A stretch of DNA of 64,000 nt from Micrasema longulum. Lineage: Eukaryota > Arthropoda > Insecta > Trichoptera > Brachycentridae. The notes under the pieces were generated by a model. It had not been told where the DNA came from. It did not search any database and saw only the letters and a list, made by a program, of their open reading frames with translations. Within the stretch, counting starts at the first letter, position 1. Each line of letters starts with the position of its first letter. Location of the stretch: assembly GCA_022494885.1 (NCBI GenBank), contig JAGVSM010003925.1, positions 39,364-103,363 on the forward strand. Direction: 5' to 3'. Positions 21,986 to 34,394 of the stretch are shown one piece after another. A program made the position numbers and the translations under genes.

Positions 21986-23104
21986 AGGGGTTACAGAAAT
22001 TACGTCAAATGACAGAAGGTATGATCAATTTTGAGAAAAGATGGAAATAAATAATACTAAAAAGGTGTTAAGCAGGTAAAATTTAGTAATCAAAAATCGT
22101 AAAGGAATTTATGTTAACCCTGACAAAAATCGATCTCGGCACATCATGAATAGTAACTTTTTACATATTATAGTTTAGTATCTCAATGCGCTTACTATTT
22201 TACAAGGCGGACTCATTTTGAAGTTACGTGGCGATAATCGCTTCATTTGAATATTTTTCTCTGGCTGCTTTTATTTCATTTTATTTGTTGGCAATACATC
22301 TTGGCTTCGGGTACCGGTTTAGCTACGTCCATAATTTTCCTTCGTTAAAAGAATCAATTCTATTTTCGTATTTTCGTGCAATGTTTACTGTACAATAATG
22401 GATTTATTTTATAGGTTCTACATTGGGGTTTATCGACCTATTTTCTTACTGCTGTCAAAGGAATCGACTACCTTGCTAGCTATTTTAATGTTCCATAAAT
22501 AAAGCATAACAAAGAATGTCAATAGCCATAAATAAGCCCTTACAAAAGTTCGGTACACGTTCCAACTGTAACTTACTGATGTCGCTGTAGTTTGGTTTCG
22601 GCACAGCACAGAAACTTGCAGAATAAACTCGTGTGTTCCTTCCACTTATACAACCTTCTAGTTCTTGTATCTGTAGAGTAAATGTGAACGCCGCACATTT
22701 TAAACTTTTCATTAAATTATTTCCATTACGTAATGAACGAAAACTGTTGAGAATTATTTTATAGGTGAGTGTACATAGTGACAACGTACTGACAAAGACA
22801 CTTTAATTTTCTGGTCCCTTAGCTATACAACGTTTTAAGTACGGATATTTCGGTAATCGAAATGAAAAGTAATGTTTTCAAAACTCTAGTCCATAAATGG
22901 ATTACTAAAAGGACTATACAAGAAGCTGAAGAATATGTTTCATGTATGAGAATATAATTTTAATTTCTTGAATGTCCAATCACATTTTATTTACGTAGTT
23001 ATATTTTGAAATCTTTTTTCATATTTCTTTTGAATTTTTATATTTATATATTTTGATGTGATTTGACAATTGATATGAAAGTATTACATTATCTACTATT
23101 ATGC
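21986..23104. other. No gene recognised
   Basis: Minus-strand frames at 22430-22784 (71 and 99 aa) overlap in different phases and show no domain I know. The rest is AT-rich. Confidence 0.4.
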
Positions 23105-24010
23105 ATTAAAAAAAAATACAATGACACTCTGGAACGTACCTGCGGGCCAATGGAGTGGCTACATCCATAAATTTTATTTATTAAACTTTTTGTACATAAT
23201 GTTGTTTGTACATTGGCGGGCTTATTGCCAAATGGCAATTTCTTCCAACCAACCAATAAAATAAAAGTTTAATTTTTATAATTCAAGTGACACAACATAT
23301 TCAATAGAAAAAAAATATTAAAAAGCTAAAGATATATAAAAATATAAATAAACGTATTTATTTATAAATTACCTTAAATCAAAACTATTACTCAATGGGA
23401 AAAGGGAAAAAAGAGGAAAGAGGAAAAAGGAAAGGAGGAGAGATTAAGGAAGAGAAAGGTGTTTCTTCAGACGTGATTTAAACAGAGATAATGTAGTAAC
23501 ATCTTTGATGGTGGATGGGAGATGATTCCACAGTCGAGCCGCATGGACACTTTATGAGTCATAGAAGAAAGAGGAATTGTGGGTGGGTATTAAGAGAGTG
23601 CCTTGAGAATCAGAACAAAGAGGTAAACCATGAACTGATAAGCGTTGAAATTGTTCACACAGGTATATAGGAGCGTTAGGACTATGAAGTACATTGAACA
23701 GAAGTGAGAGGGAGTAATAGTCGCTCCGCTGTCTAATTTTGAGCCATTTCAGTTGCCTACTATAATCAGAAATGTGGTCATATTTCCTAAAACCAAAAAT
23801 ATACTTTATGTATGTATTCTGAAGTCGTTCAAGTTTATCGAGTTGCTCACAGCTTAAATCAGTCATGGAAACATCAGCGTAATCCAGAATGGGTAGTAGT
23901 AATGCTTGTACAAATAAAAAGGTAATGTTATTGAATCTACCTATTATATAAACATTTTTTGGTAAACTATGTATTATGGATTGTATTACTGGATTGAATA
24001 AATAAATTTT
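23105..24010 (-). mobile_element. Non-LTR retrotransposon (jockey-like) C-terminal ORF2 and 3' UTR
   Basis: The minus frame 24034-23552 encodes an RT C-terminal segment. It has 'LLLPILDYADV' (the common 'x-L-P-x-L-D-Y-G/A-x-x' motif), then 'LDKLERLQNTYIKYIFGFRK' and 'QLKWLKIRQRSDYYSLSLLF'. These are conserved in jockey/R1-related elements after the RT core. A stop then ends the frame, and the UTR continues to about 23155 ('gccgccaatgtac' region). It is 5'-truncated and nonfunctional. Related 3' ends are at 20565-20995 and 50645-50760. Confidence 0.7.
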
Positions 24011-24029
24011 AAAAATATTTTGTATTTCT

Positions 24030-24200
24030 CGCATTATTTTTTATTAAAGAAATATTTGCGTTCTTATTATATACCCAAATATTTCATTTTGAGGACCATT
24101 TTCAACAAGTTGTAAATAACTCACTATTAGATAGTGGAATCAAGTTGGGATTCGAACCACAGACCTTTGGTCAGGTCCACGGGACCACAACCCGATTTCC
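24030..24200 (-). mobile_element. tRNA-derived SINE-3
   Basis: On minus: head with 'tggtcccgtggacctgacca' and B-box 'tggttcgaatcccaac', then body 'gagttatttacaacttgttg' and 'gggtatataataagaacgca'. A scrap of a SINE-2 head in + orientation follows at about 24210-24265 ('cctcgttgtctagcggttgg'). Confidence 0.75.
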
Positions 24201-24265
24201 GATTTCCGATTTCTGTCCTCCTCGTTGTCTAGCGGTTGGCGCGTTTGCCTTACTATCGTGTAAAT

Positions 24266-24757
24266 GTACACTCTATTACTTTACTGGCTGCATCTGAGAT
24301 TTAGCAAATGTCACGATGCCCTCAAGAATTCGAGAAAAAAGATAATCACGATACATATGCAAACATTTATGTGAGAAAACGACTTGCATACCTATTTTCT
24401 TAGTTCATATTACTGTGTAGTCCGTTACCACGGCAACGATACAGACTGTCGATTTTGTTATTTATGTATTTAAAATTTGTGAAAAATGTAGGTACTTAAA
24501 AATATAATTACCTAGGCTTATTTATTAAATAGTCTGAATTATATTTACGAATGAAACGATATGTATACGTTTGTTTTTCACAGTTGCAAGATAGTCAAAG
24601 CATTTTCTCTTCGCACGCGGTAGAATTTTCCTGGGTAGCATCACGTCTAATCCCGATGAAAGTGGACGAAAGTCCGTTGGAGAATGAAGGCAAGAAAAGC
24701 AATTACCCAAGAATTAAAATCAGCTTTTGACGTCATTGGTTCTATTGTATATACATA
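24266..24757. other. No gene recognised
   Basis: AT-rich. The minus frame 24710-24525 shows no known domain. Confidence 0.4.
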
Positions 24758-25840
24758 GTCTGTTCAAAAAGTATCGCGAATTTTGTGTTTTTTCAAAAAT
24801 TATTTATTTATTCACGAGTATCTATTTTGTCCCCATCAAAGTAATCCCCATCAGATATTATACACATGCGCCAACGTTTTTTCTAATCCTCGAAGCACTT
24901 CAAAAAATCATTTTTTGTGTTCTGATTCAGCTCCTCCTTCGATGCCGTCTTTATCTCCTCAATCGTAGCGTAGCGTCATCTTTTCATGGACCTCTTCAGT
25001 TTCGGGAACAAGAAAAAGTCACAGGTGGCCAGATCTGGGGAATGCAGTGGCTGCGGCATTATTAGTGTGTTGTTTTTGGCCAAAAATTTGCCTTCAAGCA
25101 ACAATGTGTGAGCAGGGACGTTATCATGGTGTAAAAGCCAATTTTTGTTTTTCCACAAATCAGGGTGTTTCTGACAGATTGCTTCGCGCAAATTGCGTAT
25201 AACTTGCAGGTAATATTCATTTTTGACTGTTCTACCTTATGATAAGGACCCATAATGCACCGCGCCCTTGCAATCGAAGAAAACTGTGAGCAAAACCTTC
25301 ACATTCAACCGAACTTGGCGCGCTTTTTTCGGTGTTGGCTCGTGCGGCAGCTTCCATTGGAATGATTGAGCTTTGGTTTCTACAGCATAACCATAAACCC
25401 ATATTTCGTTACCGTTATGACCCTCTGAAGCAAATTTGGGTCGTCGCTGTCAGAGTCCAACAGCTCCAGAGCAATGTTTTTGCGATGCTGTTTTTCGTCG
25501 AAATTTAGCAATTTTGGTACGAATTTCGTGGCGACCCGTCTCATGCCCAAATCATTGGTAAAAATCGGATGGCACGGGCCAATCGATATGTTAAGGTCCT
25601 CAGCAACTTTTCTAACGGTGATTTGACGATTTTTCAGTACTATTTTCTTCACTTCATCAATGTTTTCGTCTATTGTTAACGTGCTCGGGCGTCCGGCAGG
25701 CTCTTCATCGTTCACATCTTCTCGGCCCTCTGAGAACATTTTGTACCACCGATAAACGTTGTTTCGGTCCAAAGTAGCTTCACCATATGCCACAGTCAAC
25801 ATTTGAAATGCGTCAGCGCACTTATTTTGTTTTCACACAA
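24758..25840 (-). mobile_element. mariner element, dead transposase pseudogene
   Basis: The minus strand encodes a Tc1/mariner-family (mariner, D,D34D) transposase in two main pieces, 25802-25380 and 25191-24976, with several frame changes between. Visible blocks are the helix-turn-helix part ('AYGEATLDRNNVYRWYKMFS', 'GREDVNDEEPAGRPST'), 'NLLQRVIT', 'NWLLHHDNVPAH' with the second catalytic Asp, and 'LHSPDLATCDFFLFPKLK' with the third. At the first catalytic site the codon 25410-25408 reads AAC (Asn) in place of Asp. An in-frame stop follows the KLKRSMKR block. The left end 'gtctgttcaaaaagtatcgc' beside a TA at 24756-24757 looks like the usual terminal repeat. I found no matching right end, so the 5' end is probably truncated. 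Confidence 0.85.
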
Positions 25841-26329
25841 AATTTAAATCTAAAGTTACTAGCTAAGCATTGCATCTACAGATTGTAACAAATATTACTA
25901 AAAATTTGCATATTATTTTATTATTCGTATTATATAAAATTTAAATCTGTAAATAAAAATACACAGGTATGCCATGGCGTCTTCCATAAAAAGAAACTTT
26001 TACATACTTTTGTTTTGAAAAATATCGTGTAATCTCACTTCCATAAAATAGGATTAGATGCCGATCGGAAAAGAAATGTTAGTATTTAGCAAAGTTTTAT
26101 CGAAAAATAATCTCTGCTCGGAAACTTTAGGAATCCAGAACTCAATATAATCTACAATACCAATACAATTTTTCCATGTGAAATTTTAGACGATTTATTT
26201 ACTCTACCTAATTCTGAAAAATTCGTACCCGAAACCTTAAGCCCGGGATCTAAAATAACAGTTTGACTAGTTAATTTTTTTTCTACATCTCACATCAATG
26301 TTTTTTTTTTTTTTAAATTTCATATAATA
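25841..26329. other. No gene recognised
   Basis: AT-rich, no frame or repeat assigned. Confidence 0.4.
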
Positions 26330-26560
26330 TTCCCAATGAGTTTTAGGAAAAAACGCGCGGTAAAAAATGGAGCATTAAGTTGTACGGCAAAGATTCCTGA
26401 AAATGTACGAAAAAAAAACATTTTGATAAAAACGAACTACTTTGAACGACGTCACTGGTTCATCAACCACTGATAAGAGTTGTGGAAGATTACCGGTTTG
26501 CTTGCCATAAATGGACCATTGGGCAAAACTTATAAAAAATAAGCGGAAGCGGAGTTATTT
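26330..26560 (-). mobile_element. rep-alpha copy (internal deletion)
   Basis: The minus copy has 'cgcgcggtaaaaaatggagc', 'gaactactttgaacgacgtc' and 'aagattaccggtttgcttgc'. It lacks about 50 bp near the 3' end compared with 10860-11245. A short + oriented end of the same family ('actgaacttcctcattgggg') lies at about 26611-26631. Confidence 0.6.
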
Positions 26561-26697
26561 CAGAAATACATTTTTTTATTTATTTAATTTTTGGCTTTGC
26601 TTAATAGTAACAACTGAACTTCCTCATTGGGGACATGCAGATAACAATATTTATTTACAAACGTATTTATATTTTAAAACATAATATTATTTACAAC

Positions 26698-26749
26698 AGC
26701 AGAATAAAAATTATGATACATTATAAATTATCATAATTTTTATTCTGCT
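26698..26749. repeat. Perfect 21-bp inverted repeat at the LINE 5' junction
   Basis: 26698-26718 and 26729-26749 are exact reverse complements separated by 10 nt. The right arm runs into the LINE-derived coding sequence that starts at about 26750. It is probably a template-switch or foldback product formed when the LINE inserted. Confidence 0.8.
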
Positions 26750-28612
26750 AGGATTGAAGATAGGATTGCCGAACTGGAACGCAAAATCGAATACGAAGAA
26801 AGAAAAAAGAACTAAAACTATCTTGAGTTCCGAGGCATTCCGGAATTGACGGATGGAACGGGACAAGAGCTTAAAAACATTGTATCTAATATCTGTAAAG
26901 TAACTAAATCAAGCCTGGATGTGAAGGATGTCGAGGCTGCATACAGAATAACTCCTAAAAAGACTAGCATCAGTCAGAGGAACGCTTCCCCGAGGACTGC
27001 GGTGGTTAAACTTTTTAATAATTTTGCAAAATCAAAATTTCTGATGGACTTGAAAAAGTATAATAATGTGAATGTGCTGGGGATAGGCTCAATACAGCAA
27101 TGATTGGTTTGGCGGGCGTAAAATCACCGATCCATGTGTCCGAACATTTAACAGTTCGCGCTAAACGACTGTGGTACCTGGCTCGACCAGCGGCTAGAGA
27201 GCGCAGCTATAGGTATGTTTGGACTAAAGACGGCTTGATTTTTATAAAAAAAGATGAAAATTCACGTCCTATACTAGTAGATTCTGAGAATATTATTAAC
27301 CAACTCGACTCTTTGTTAAAATATCCCTCGATCTTTAAACATCTTTTATTCTAATTTTAATTATTATTTACTTATCTTTATTCTTGTTTTTGATGGAAAT
27401 GTTTAATTATGATTCCATACTACAACAAAAGTATTACAACAAACATAAACCCATACGCACGATAACAAATTCGCCTTTCCGCTATAATTATTTGATTACG
27501 AAAATTTTGAGGTACAACATCAAAGTCAATATAGAGAACATTATCAAAGAATGTGGATTGTGGTCGCACTGCTATGCAGATGATACGCAGATTTATTTTT
27601 ATTGCAAACCAGGCGAGAGAAGTGTGCTTGTCAATTTAATTGATGGATGCATCAAGAAAATAGGAAACTGGATGGCTGAAAACAGACTAACATTAAACCC
27701 ATCAAAAACTGAACAACTGTGGGTGGCTTCAGCCAGACGACAGAATTTGATCCAGGATACGGCTCTACCCAATGTAGGGAGTACCGTTTTACCCACCGTT
27801 AAACTACTGGGAGTTTTACTCAATTCTGACCTATCTCTTGACGCTCAAATTAGTAGAACGATAAGTTCATGCTTCTACCAGCTGAGACAAATTAAATGCA
27901 TACGCAAAAAATTGCCGGTTGATGCCGCCCGTCAATTAATAAATGCGTTTGTAGTGTCTAGAGTCGATTATTGTAATGGTATCTATGCAGGTCTACCAAT
28001 GAACAAAATGACTCGCCTACAATCTGTATTGAATGCCGCAGCGAGACTTATTTTCGGAATCTAAGTTCAGTCATATCACTCCACTACTTCGGGAACTACA
28101 CTGGCTACGTTTTCACAGAGGGTCGAATACAAACTCTGTTGGCTTATGTATAAGTCACTGCACAACTCTGCTCCGGAATATCTAAGGGAACTATGCATTC
28201 CAGATGAACTAGCTGACAGGCGTCTCACGCTTAGATCAGCTACGTCTACGGCGAGAGGAAAAGTTATTATACCTCTACGCAAACAGCGCACTAAATTTGG
28301 TGAACGCGCATTTGCGGTCGCAGGCCCTATGGCATGGAATGCTCTCCCAGCAGAGGTGCGAGGCTGTGAAAGTGAAGTGATGTTTCGGAAAAAAAACTTA
28401 AAACCCCCTTGTTCTCTAAATCATTTGAATAAATCCGTAGCACGTGACAACAAAATAAATTATTTTAATCAAATTACAAATTTAAAGCTTCAATTAAATT
28501 AACTTAACAGTAGAATCACCATGTAAAGCGCCCTTGAGGTATTTTATTACGAAAATGGCGCTATATAAGTTATCCACAATAAATAAATAAATAAATAAAT
28601 AAATATATTAAT
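26750..28612 (+). mobile_element. L2/CR1-type LINE, internally deleted
   Basis: 26750-27355 is an ORF1-like part in two frames: 'RIAELERKIEYEERKK' (coiled-coil type), 'LEFRGIPELTDGTGQELKNI' and 'RAKRLWYLARPAARERSYRY', the L2/CR1 ORF1 pattern. An internal deletion joins this to the RT at 27384-28064: 'CYADDTQIYFY' (the catalytic Y/F-A-D-D box), then 'IGNWMAENRLTLNPSKTEQL', 'KLLGVLLNSDLS' and 'VDYCNGIYAGLP'. The C-terminal tail is 28146-28502 ('ELADRRLTLRSATS', 'GERAFAVAGPMAWNALP'). The 3' UTR has 'aaagcgcccttgaggtattt' and 'gcgctatataag' before an (AAAT)n tail at about 28583-28605. The end 'gcgctatata' plus a short tandem tail is typical of L2. The upstream endonuclease and most of the RT are missing. 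Frame breaks at 27097 and 28064 and elsewhere make it dead. Confidence 0.85.
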
Positions 28613-28689
28613 ATTTTTTTATCATACCAGTAGATATGGTCTACTGGGAATACTTGTATTTTCATACACTATTATTGGTTCTACTTAAA

Positions 28690-31600
28690 ATGGTTAACAC
28701 TTTTTACGAGGAACAGGATGGAACAGTACCTTCTAGTAAAAATATTGTTTTTGAAACCTTAAATGAAGCATTATCGTATCACTGGGGATCGACATAGTTA
28801 AACATAATTCATCAAAATATACGTACCATGGAAAATTTGGATGATTTTTTGACGTTCTTGGATATTGTTAAATCAAGGGTTATATTCGACATTTTTATTT
28901 TTTCTGGGTGTAGATTGCACGAAGCATATATATCCAAGCAGGTTTTAGGTTATATGGAATATCATTCACAAATTATTTAAATCAAAATAGTGGAGTCGTA
29001 GTATACGTTAGAGATAGCATGCGCGCTGATGTGAGGGAAATATGCATGGAACAAGGTAATTGTTTAAAAATTGTGATTGAAGATGATATATGCATATTTG
29101 CGATATATAGGTCTCCATCTTATAGTAATATTGACACATTCTTGGAGTCTTTGCATCTCCTCCTCCGGCAGTGCAGTGGGGCCATGCGGAGTATCATCAT
29201 AGGGGACATTAATATTGATACGCTGGGCCAAAGGCACAGGCAGAGTGAAGACTACTTGTGCGTTATGGCTGAACGCACCGACAAGAGTGCAAGGTACCTC
29301 TGAATCTTGCCTTGACCATATCAATACTCGTAACGTACACAATTCTCTTACATTTATTATACAGAACACTATAACTGATCATTACACCACCGGTATTAGT
29401 ATTTATTTTATTTTATTTATTTATTTATTATTTACATACAATATTACATTTGAGTTATTTTAAGACATTTTTGAAATTATTTTTTTCACAGGACTCACCA
29501 AGCCAATGAATATGGCTTGTCGGTATCTGAATAAACACGCCAAAAAAGAAAGTTAATAAATTTAAAAATTCAATAAACTATTCAAATCTTTTAAGGGACC
29601 TTGAATCCGAGTTGTGGGAGGACATACTTCAACAAACTGACACTGACGAAGCGATGAATATCTTTGTAAAAAAAATTGAACATTACGTTGATGAAAATAC
29701 TTTCAGTAAGTCGGTGGCACACAAAAAATTTCATCTTACTCCTTGGATTACGGATAGTATTGTAAAATCAATTCATAAGAGAAATCACTTACATAAAATA
29801 GCAAAAAAAGATCCACTAAATGAAAATAAACAAAAATATTATTTAAAATACAGAAATGTGTGTAAATATGTTATTAGAAGAGCAAAGGAGATATATTATA
29901 AAAATCTCCTGAGTAACAATAATTATCTGGGTAAAATCTGGGAAGCAATTCGATAAATTACAAAAACTAAATCAAAAAAGGGTCCTGAAATTACATCTAT
30001 AATTTTGCCAGACTCTACAAATACAAATCATCCCCACATAATAGCCCATATTGCCAATGAATATTTTACTACAGAAGGTTCTAAATTATCTGAAGCTATA
30101 TTATGTGAATCCAAACTGAATAAATGTAATCTAGCATCATCTATTAATGTCAAGAACATAATGCCATCGTTTCAACTAAATAAAATATCAGAACAAGAAA
30201 TCATTAAAATTATCACTAGAAAAAAAAACGTATTCCAAGGGTCCTGACGTTGTTAATATTTTTATGTTAAAACAATTAAAAAAATTCATTGCCAAACCTC
30301 TGTCGCACATATTCAATCTAAGTTTTTTATCAGGAATTTTTTCAACACAACTTAAACAATCAATAGTGCAACCAATCTTTTAATCGGGTGATCAACAGAA
30401 TATAGAAAATTACAGACCAATATCGTTGGTAAGTGCATATTCAAAAGTATTGGAGAAAGCATTCAAAAATAGACTTAGCGATTATGTAGAGAGTAAAAAC
30501 TTACTTAGTGACAACCAATTTGGATTTAGACCAGATAGAAGCACAGATGATACAATCAAAAAATTAACCGGAGCATTAGTAAACAACATTACAATAGTAA
30601 GAAAACACTTGCAATTTTTCTTGATTTGGCAAAAGCGTTTGACACCATATCGCTCAAATTCTTTTAAAAAGAGTTGAAAACATTGGTATCACAGGTAGAC
30701 CTCTAAATTGGTTACACAGTTTCATTTTCAACAGATTACAGAGGGTTGAAATTGGAGAATGCAGCAGTACTGCTTTAGAAATAAATTTTGGGGTACCACA
30801 GGGTAGTACGCTAGGACCTTTGCTGTTTATTATATATATTTAAACGAATTGTGTAATTTAAATATTAACGCTCGTATAATCACCTTTGCAGACGATACAG
30901 TTCTTGTATTTGAATGTGATAATTGGGAGGAAACACATGTTAAGGCCGAAACAGGAATGAATATTCTTAAAAACTGGCTCAAAGATAATTTGCTGACACT
31001 AAACTCAAAGAAAACAAAATACGTAAAGTTCAGCCCAAATATAAAAGGCCTACCAAGAATAGAATTAAGGATAAAAATTCATGATACAAATTGTAACACG
31101 CTCACCAGCTGTAATTGCTACCATCTGGAATGTGTACAAGACATCAAATATTTGGGAATTTTTATTGACGCACACCTTAACTGGAGAAAACATATTAACT
31201 ATTTAGTAGGTAGAGTTAGGAAACTAATCTATATCTTTATAACACTGCGTAACATATTGTCCATTGTAGATATTAAAAGTATATACTATGGTTTGTGCAA
31301 CTCTGTTTTGGCCTATGGTTGTATTTGTTGGGGAGGAGCTGCCAAGACTATTCTTGATCCCTTGGTTAAGGTACATAAATCAATATTAAGGATAATATTG
31401 CAAAAACCGTACAATCATCCGAGTGAAGGCCTTTTCAAATCCTTAGATGTCCTTGGCTAAAGGAAAATAATACTTGACATCCACAAAAATAGGAGCACTC
31501 AGGTGATTGTGAGTCATGCGCACTCAACCAGGAGTACAGTGAGAAACGATTTGGTGATTCCAATAGCACGTACAGCGGTATTCCAAAAATCATTTATATA

Positions 31601-32265
31601 TAACGGACCTAAACTATACAACCTGATACCGTCATTTTGGAAATCTGATAAACCATCAATATTGAAAAAAAATTTGGTTGACAGACATTAGAAGTAAGGA
31701 ATCGGAGAATTTATTGAGGATAGTTATCTAAATATTATGCTATCCCATTGAATCATATGTAAATTTATTGTATTTTCGCATGTGCATATATATTGTGTAT
31801 GTATGTGTGTATATATATGTATATGTATGTATATGTGTGTATATATGTATGTATGTGTATATGTATGTATGTAGTATGTATGCTTTATATTTATATATTT
31901 AATTGTATTTTTACATTTAATGTAAACTGTAATATTTTTTTTTCTTTTCTTCTCTTTTGGGCTATAACTGTTTTTCTATTTCTTCAATGTTGTTTTTATT
32001 TAGAGGAAACATATTCGAAAACCATATTTGCCGCAACAAATCGGTTTCTTAGAACAGGCATTTGCCCATATGGGAACCGATTGCAACATTAGGCATATTA
32101 ATATTTCTGGCTTGCCGACCCTTCATATACTGAGCCTACTCCTAGTACAAGCAGAATTTGCCAGGGTGTTTTTTGTGCCATTTTTGTAACAATGTATGTA
32201 TAAACTAATAAATGAATAAATGAAAAAAAAAATGAAAAAAAAAATGAATAAAAAAAATCAACAAC
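28690..32265 (+). mobile_element. Jockey/CR1-like non-LTR retrotransposon, nearly full ORF2, decayed
   Basis: In order on +: the endonuclease (APE type) with 'IIHQNIRTMENLDDFLTFLD' at about 28808, 'VVVYVRDSMRADVREI' at about 29000, 'IFAIYRSPSYSNIDTFLESL' (29095), 'SIIIGDINIDTLG' (29193), and 'CLDHINTRNVHNSLTF' with 'ITDHYTTGIS' (29305-29405). The region before the RT is 29612-30247. The RT has 'NYRPISLVSAYSKVLEKAFK' (30409), 'DNQFGFRPDRST' (30510), 'VPQGSTLGPLLFI' (30793), 'TFADDTVLVFE' (30883), 'NWLKDNLLTLNSKKTKYVKF' (30972) and 'IKYLGIFIDAHLNWRKHI' (31145). A C-terminal tail reaches 31691. The 3' UTR contains a (TATG)n tract (31770-31885) and ends with an (AATGAA)n-like tail at about 32205-32260. 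At least six stops or frameshifts make it inactive. I see no 5' ORF1. Confidence 0.85.
31770..31885. repeat. (TATG)n/(TGTA)n microsatellite in the LINE 3' UTR
   Basis: Imperfect TATG/TGTA repeats give a spurious Tyr/Met/Val-rich open frame on +. Confidence 0.85.
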
Positions 32266-32309
32266 TTGTTGCAAAAAAAATATATGATTACAATTTCATC
32301 TTTATTCTA

Positions 32310-32402
32310 ATAATAATAATAATATTACGGATAACTTATATAGCGCCATTTTCTTAATATAATACCTCAAGGGCGCTTTACAAGGTGATTATATAAAGAT
32401 AT
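32310..32402 (-). mobile_element. L2-type LINE 3'-end fragment
   Basis: On the minus strand it reads 'ccttgtaaagcgcccttgag', then 'aatggcgctatataagttat' and an (ATT)n tail at about 32308-32328. It matches the 3' ends at 28505-28612 and 55545-55625. Only the last 90 bp were copied, the usual severe 5' truncation. Confidence 0.8.
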
Positions 32403-33689
32403 TAATTTAATTTTAACTTTTTAATTTAGAAAAATAATGTACTTTTTCATATTACGAGTTATTATGAGTATGAAAAAGTACATATTATTTTATATAATAC
32501 AAGGTAAAAAGCATGAGGTATTACGAATTACATCCGAGTATATGTTACTTACTTCTGGAAAAAATAATTCTTATTAGCACGTCCTGTTTCTGTATTTTTA
32601 AATTAGTACTTTAAATCATTGTGGCAATTTATAAAATTCCTTGAAGCCTATTAACCCAGGCAAATTAGACCAATAAAAGTGATCGAGGGAAAAAATCGTC
32701 CTATCTTAAAGGAGCATCTTATATTTTATGTTACTCAACATTTATTCGAATTCGGCCTGATTTCATTCTGAGACTTTTAAACTGTTTAGAATAATTTGGG
32801 CTAAAACAGTATGAACAAGCAAGTGTCCTCCTACAGCTCTGCTAAATGCATATCCAATTAACATTTTGTCAACAGAGTTAGCAGCAAAAATTGTGCACAA
32901 TACTTTGAGACCACTACCTGCCGTGTGACCGATACACCCCTAGTGAAATCTCCTGACACGCAACCGGACGGAGGTGACGCTCAAAAACGACTGAGAGACC
33001 GTGGCAAATGGAGCTAACGGAGCGAATGGAGCAAACTGCGAACGGCAGTGGTAAAGGGGGGGGAATCAAATGTGCATAATAAAAGCGATGATGCACGTAT
33101 ATGTGTAAGAGAGAGATAAAACATCGTATTAGCATTGCTATGATTTTTATAAAGTTCTGTAGGGGAGACCGAGGAAGGTTGTAACAGAGGAGAGTTGTAA
33201 CAATGGTGATTTCAATAATTCTAGTATTGATAGAGAACCGGCAATACCGCGCATTTATTGTTTTTTTGATGCGCCACTTGATGGAGTTAGCAACAGCAGT
33301 CTACAAAGAGTGGTTGGGTATACGCGACATCTGGGCGGAAGAAAATACAAATTGTAAGTTTTTGACCAATACTGTGATAGGCTGTTATGCAAAACGTATT
33401 ACTTAATCGCTGTCATGATATTACTTTTAATATGCACTGACTATTCAAATTTCAAAGCGTGATATTGTTTTTTATAGTTCGACTCTAGTTTTGAAGTTAA
33501 GAGCCATTATTCTAAACATGGCGTGATTTTGTTCGAGAGTCGAAACAGCTTGTTTCAACTTTCCTCTTTATCAGTTTTTTCAACTATAATATTGTGTAGT
33601 GTGAATTTGAATACTGAATTGTTCATTGTTCTTGTTACATGATGCTCAATCAATATGTACGAAAAACAGATAGGAGCACGGCTAGTATA
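32403..33689. other. No gene recognised
   Basis: A 15-bp perfect inverted repeat (32437-32451 with 32469-32483, 'atgtactttttcata') sits just beyond the L2 fragment. 32880-33140 is GC-richer and unassigned. 33160-33350 begins 'ggggagaccgaggaaggttg' and looks like a transposon edge, but I cannot assign it. Confidence 0.4.
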
Positions 33690-34020
33690 GAAATCAATGA
33701 GCTAGCCTAATTTTAAAATTACACCGCCCCGACGTGACAAGTTTATGTCGATGTCAGTAAGTTTTTCTGACATTTCAAAAGAAAACCCAGTACCCTTCAA
33801 AACATGCTAAACATGGCTACCCGGAAACTGGAAATCTATCACAACACAAATTTTATTGGATATTCTAAACACGTATTAACCTGAACCTCTGTAGTTCATT
33901 TTATTTAATAAAATTTCATACATTTTCGAGAAACTTCGAAGTAAAATTAAATGCTTTGATTTTTACAGCGTGTAAAAAGGCATTTTTTAAATCCAAATTT
34001 CCGTAGCACTGAACTTCGTC
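33690..34020 (+). mobile_element. rep-alpha copy
   Basis: It has 'tcagtaagtttttctgacat', 'cggaaactggaaatctatca' and 'tttttacagcgtgtaaaaag', and it ends near 'actgaacttcgtcatta'. Same orientation as 10860-11245; no coding sequence. Confidence 0.65.
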
Positions 34021-34394
34021 ATTAAATGATTTTTTTAATAAAGTTCACGTTGGTTGCTGATATTCTGAATTTACCATAGAGTTTTATATTTATTGAATAA
34101 AAAATATATTATGATCGAGAATGTGCATCGTGCATGTTTTTACTCGACGCTATAAGGGTACAAGGCGTCGCGTCAGCGTCATGAGAAAACTCAATTTGCA
34201 ATAGATTTATGCCCCGCGCAGTGCTCCTGTATCTGAGAGTTTCACATACGTGACGTATAAAGGCTGACCATAATTTTCTGCTACAAAATGGAACAAGTCT
34301 GGCCTCAAAAAAAGTTAAATAAAAAAAAAGATTTATAAATATTTTGGAATAGGTACAAATTTTTTGGTGACATTGAATACTAATCTTAATTAAT
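34021..34394. other. No gene recognised
   Basis: The minus frame 34534-34109 runs through this stretch and the following SINE and has no known domain. I treat it as a chance frame. Confidence 0.35.

Noticed and set aside
22430..22784. Two overlapping minus-strand frames (71 and 99 aa)
   Set aside because: They are in different phases over the same bases, with no domain or codon signal favouring either.
31793..32092. 99-aa Tyr/Met/Val-rich frame, and similar frames at 39580-39830
   Set aside because: They are produced by TATG-type microsatellites in retroelement 3' ends.
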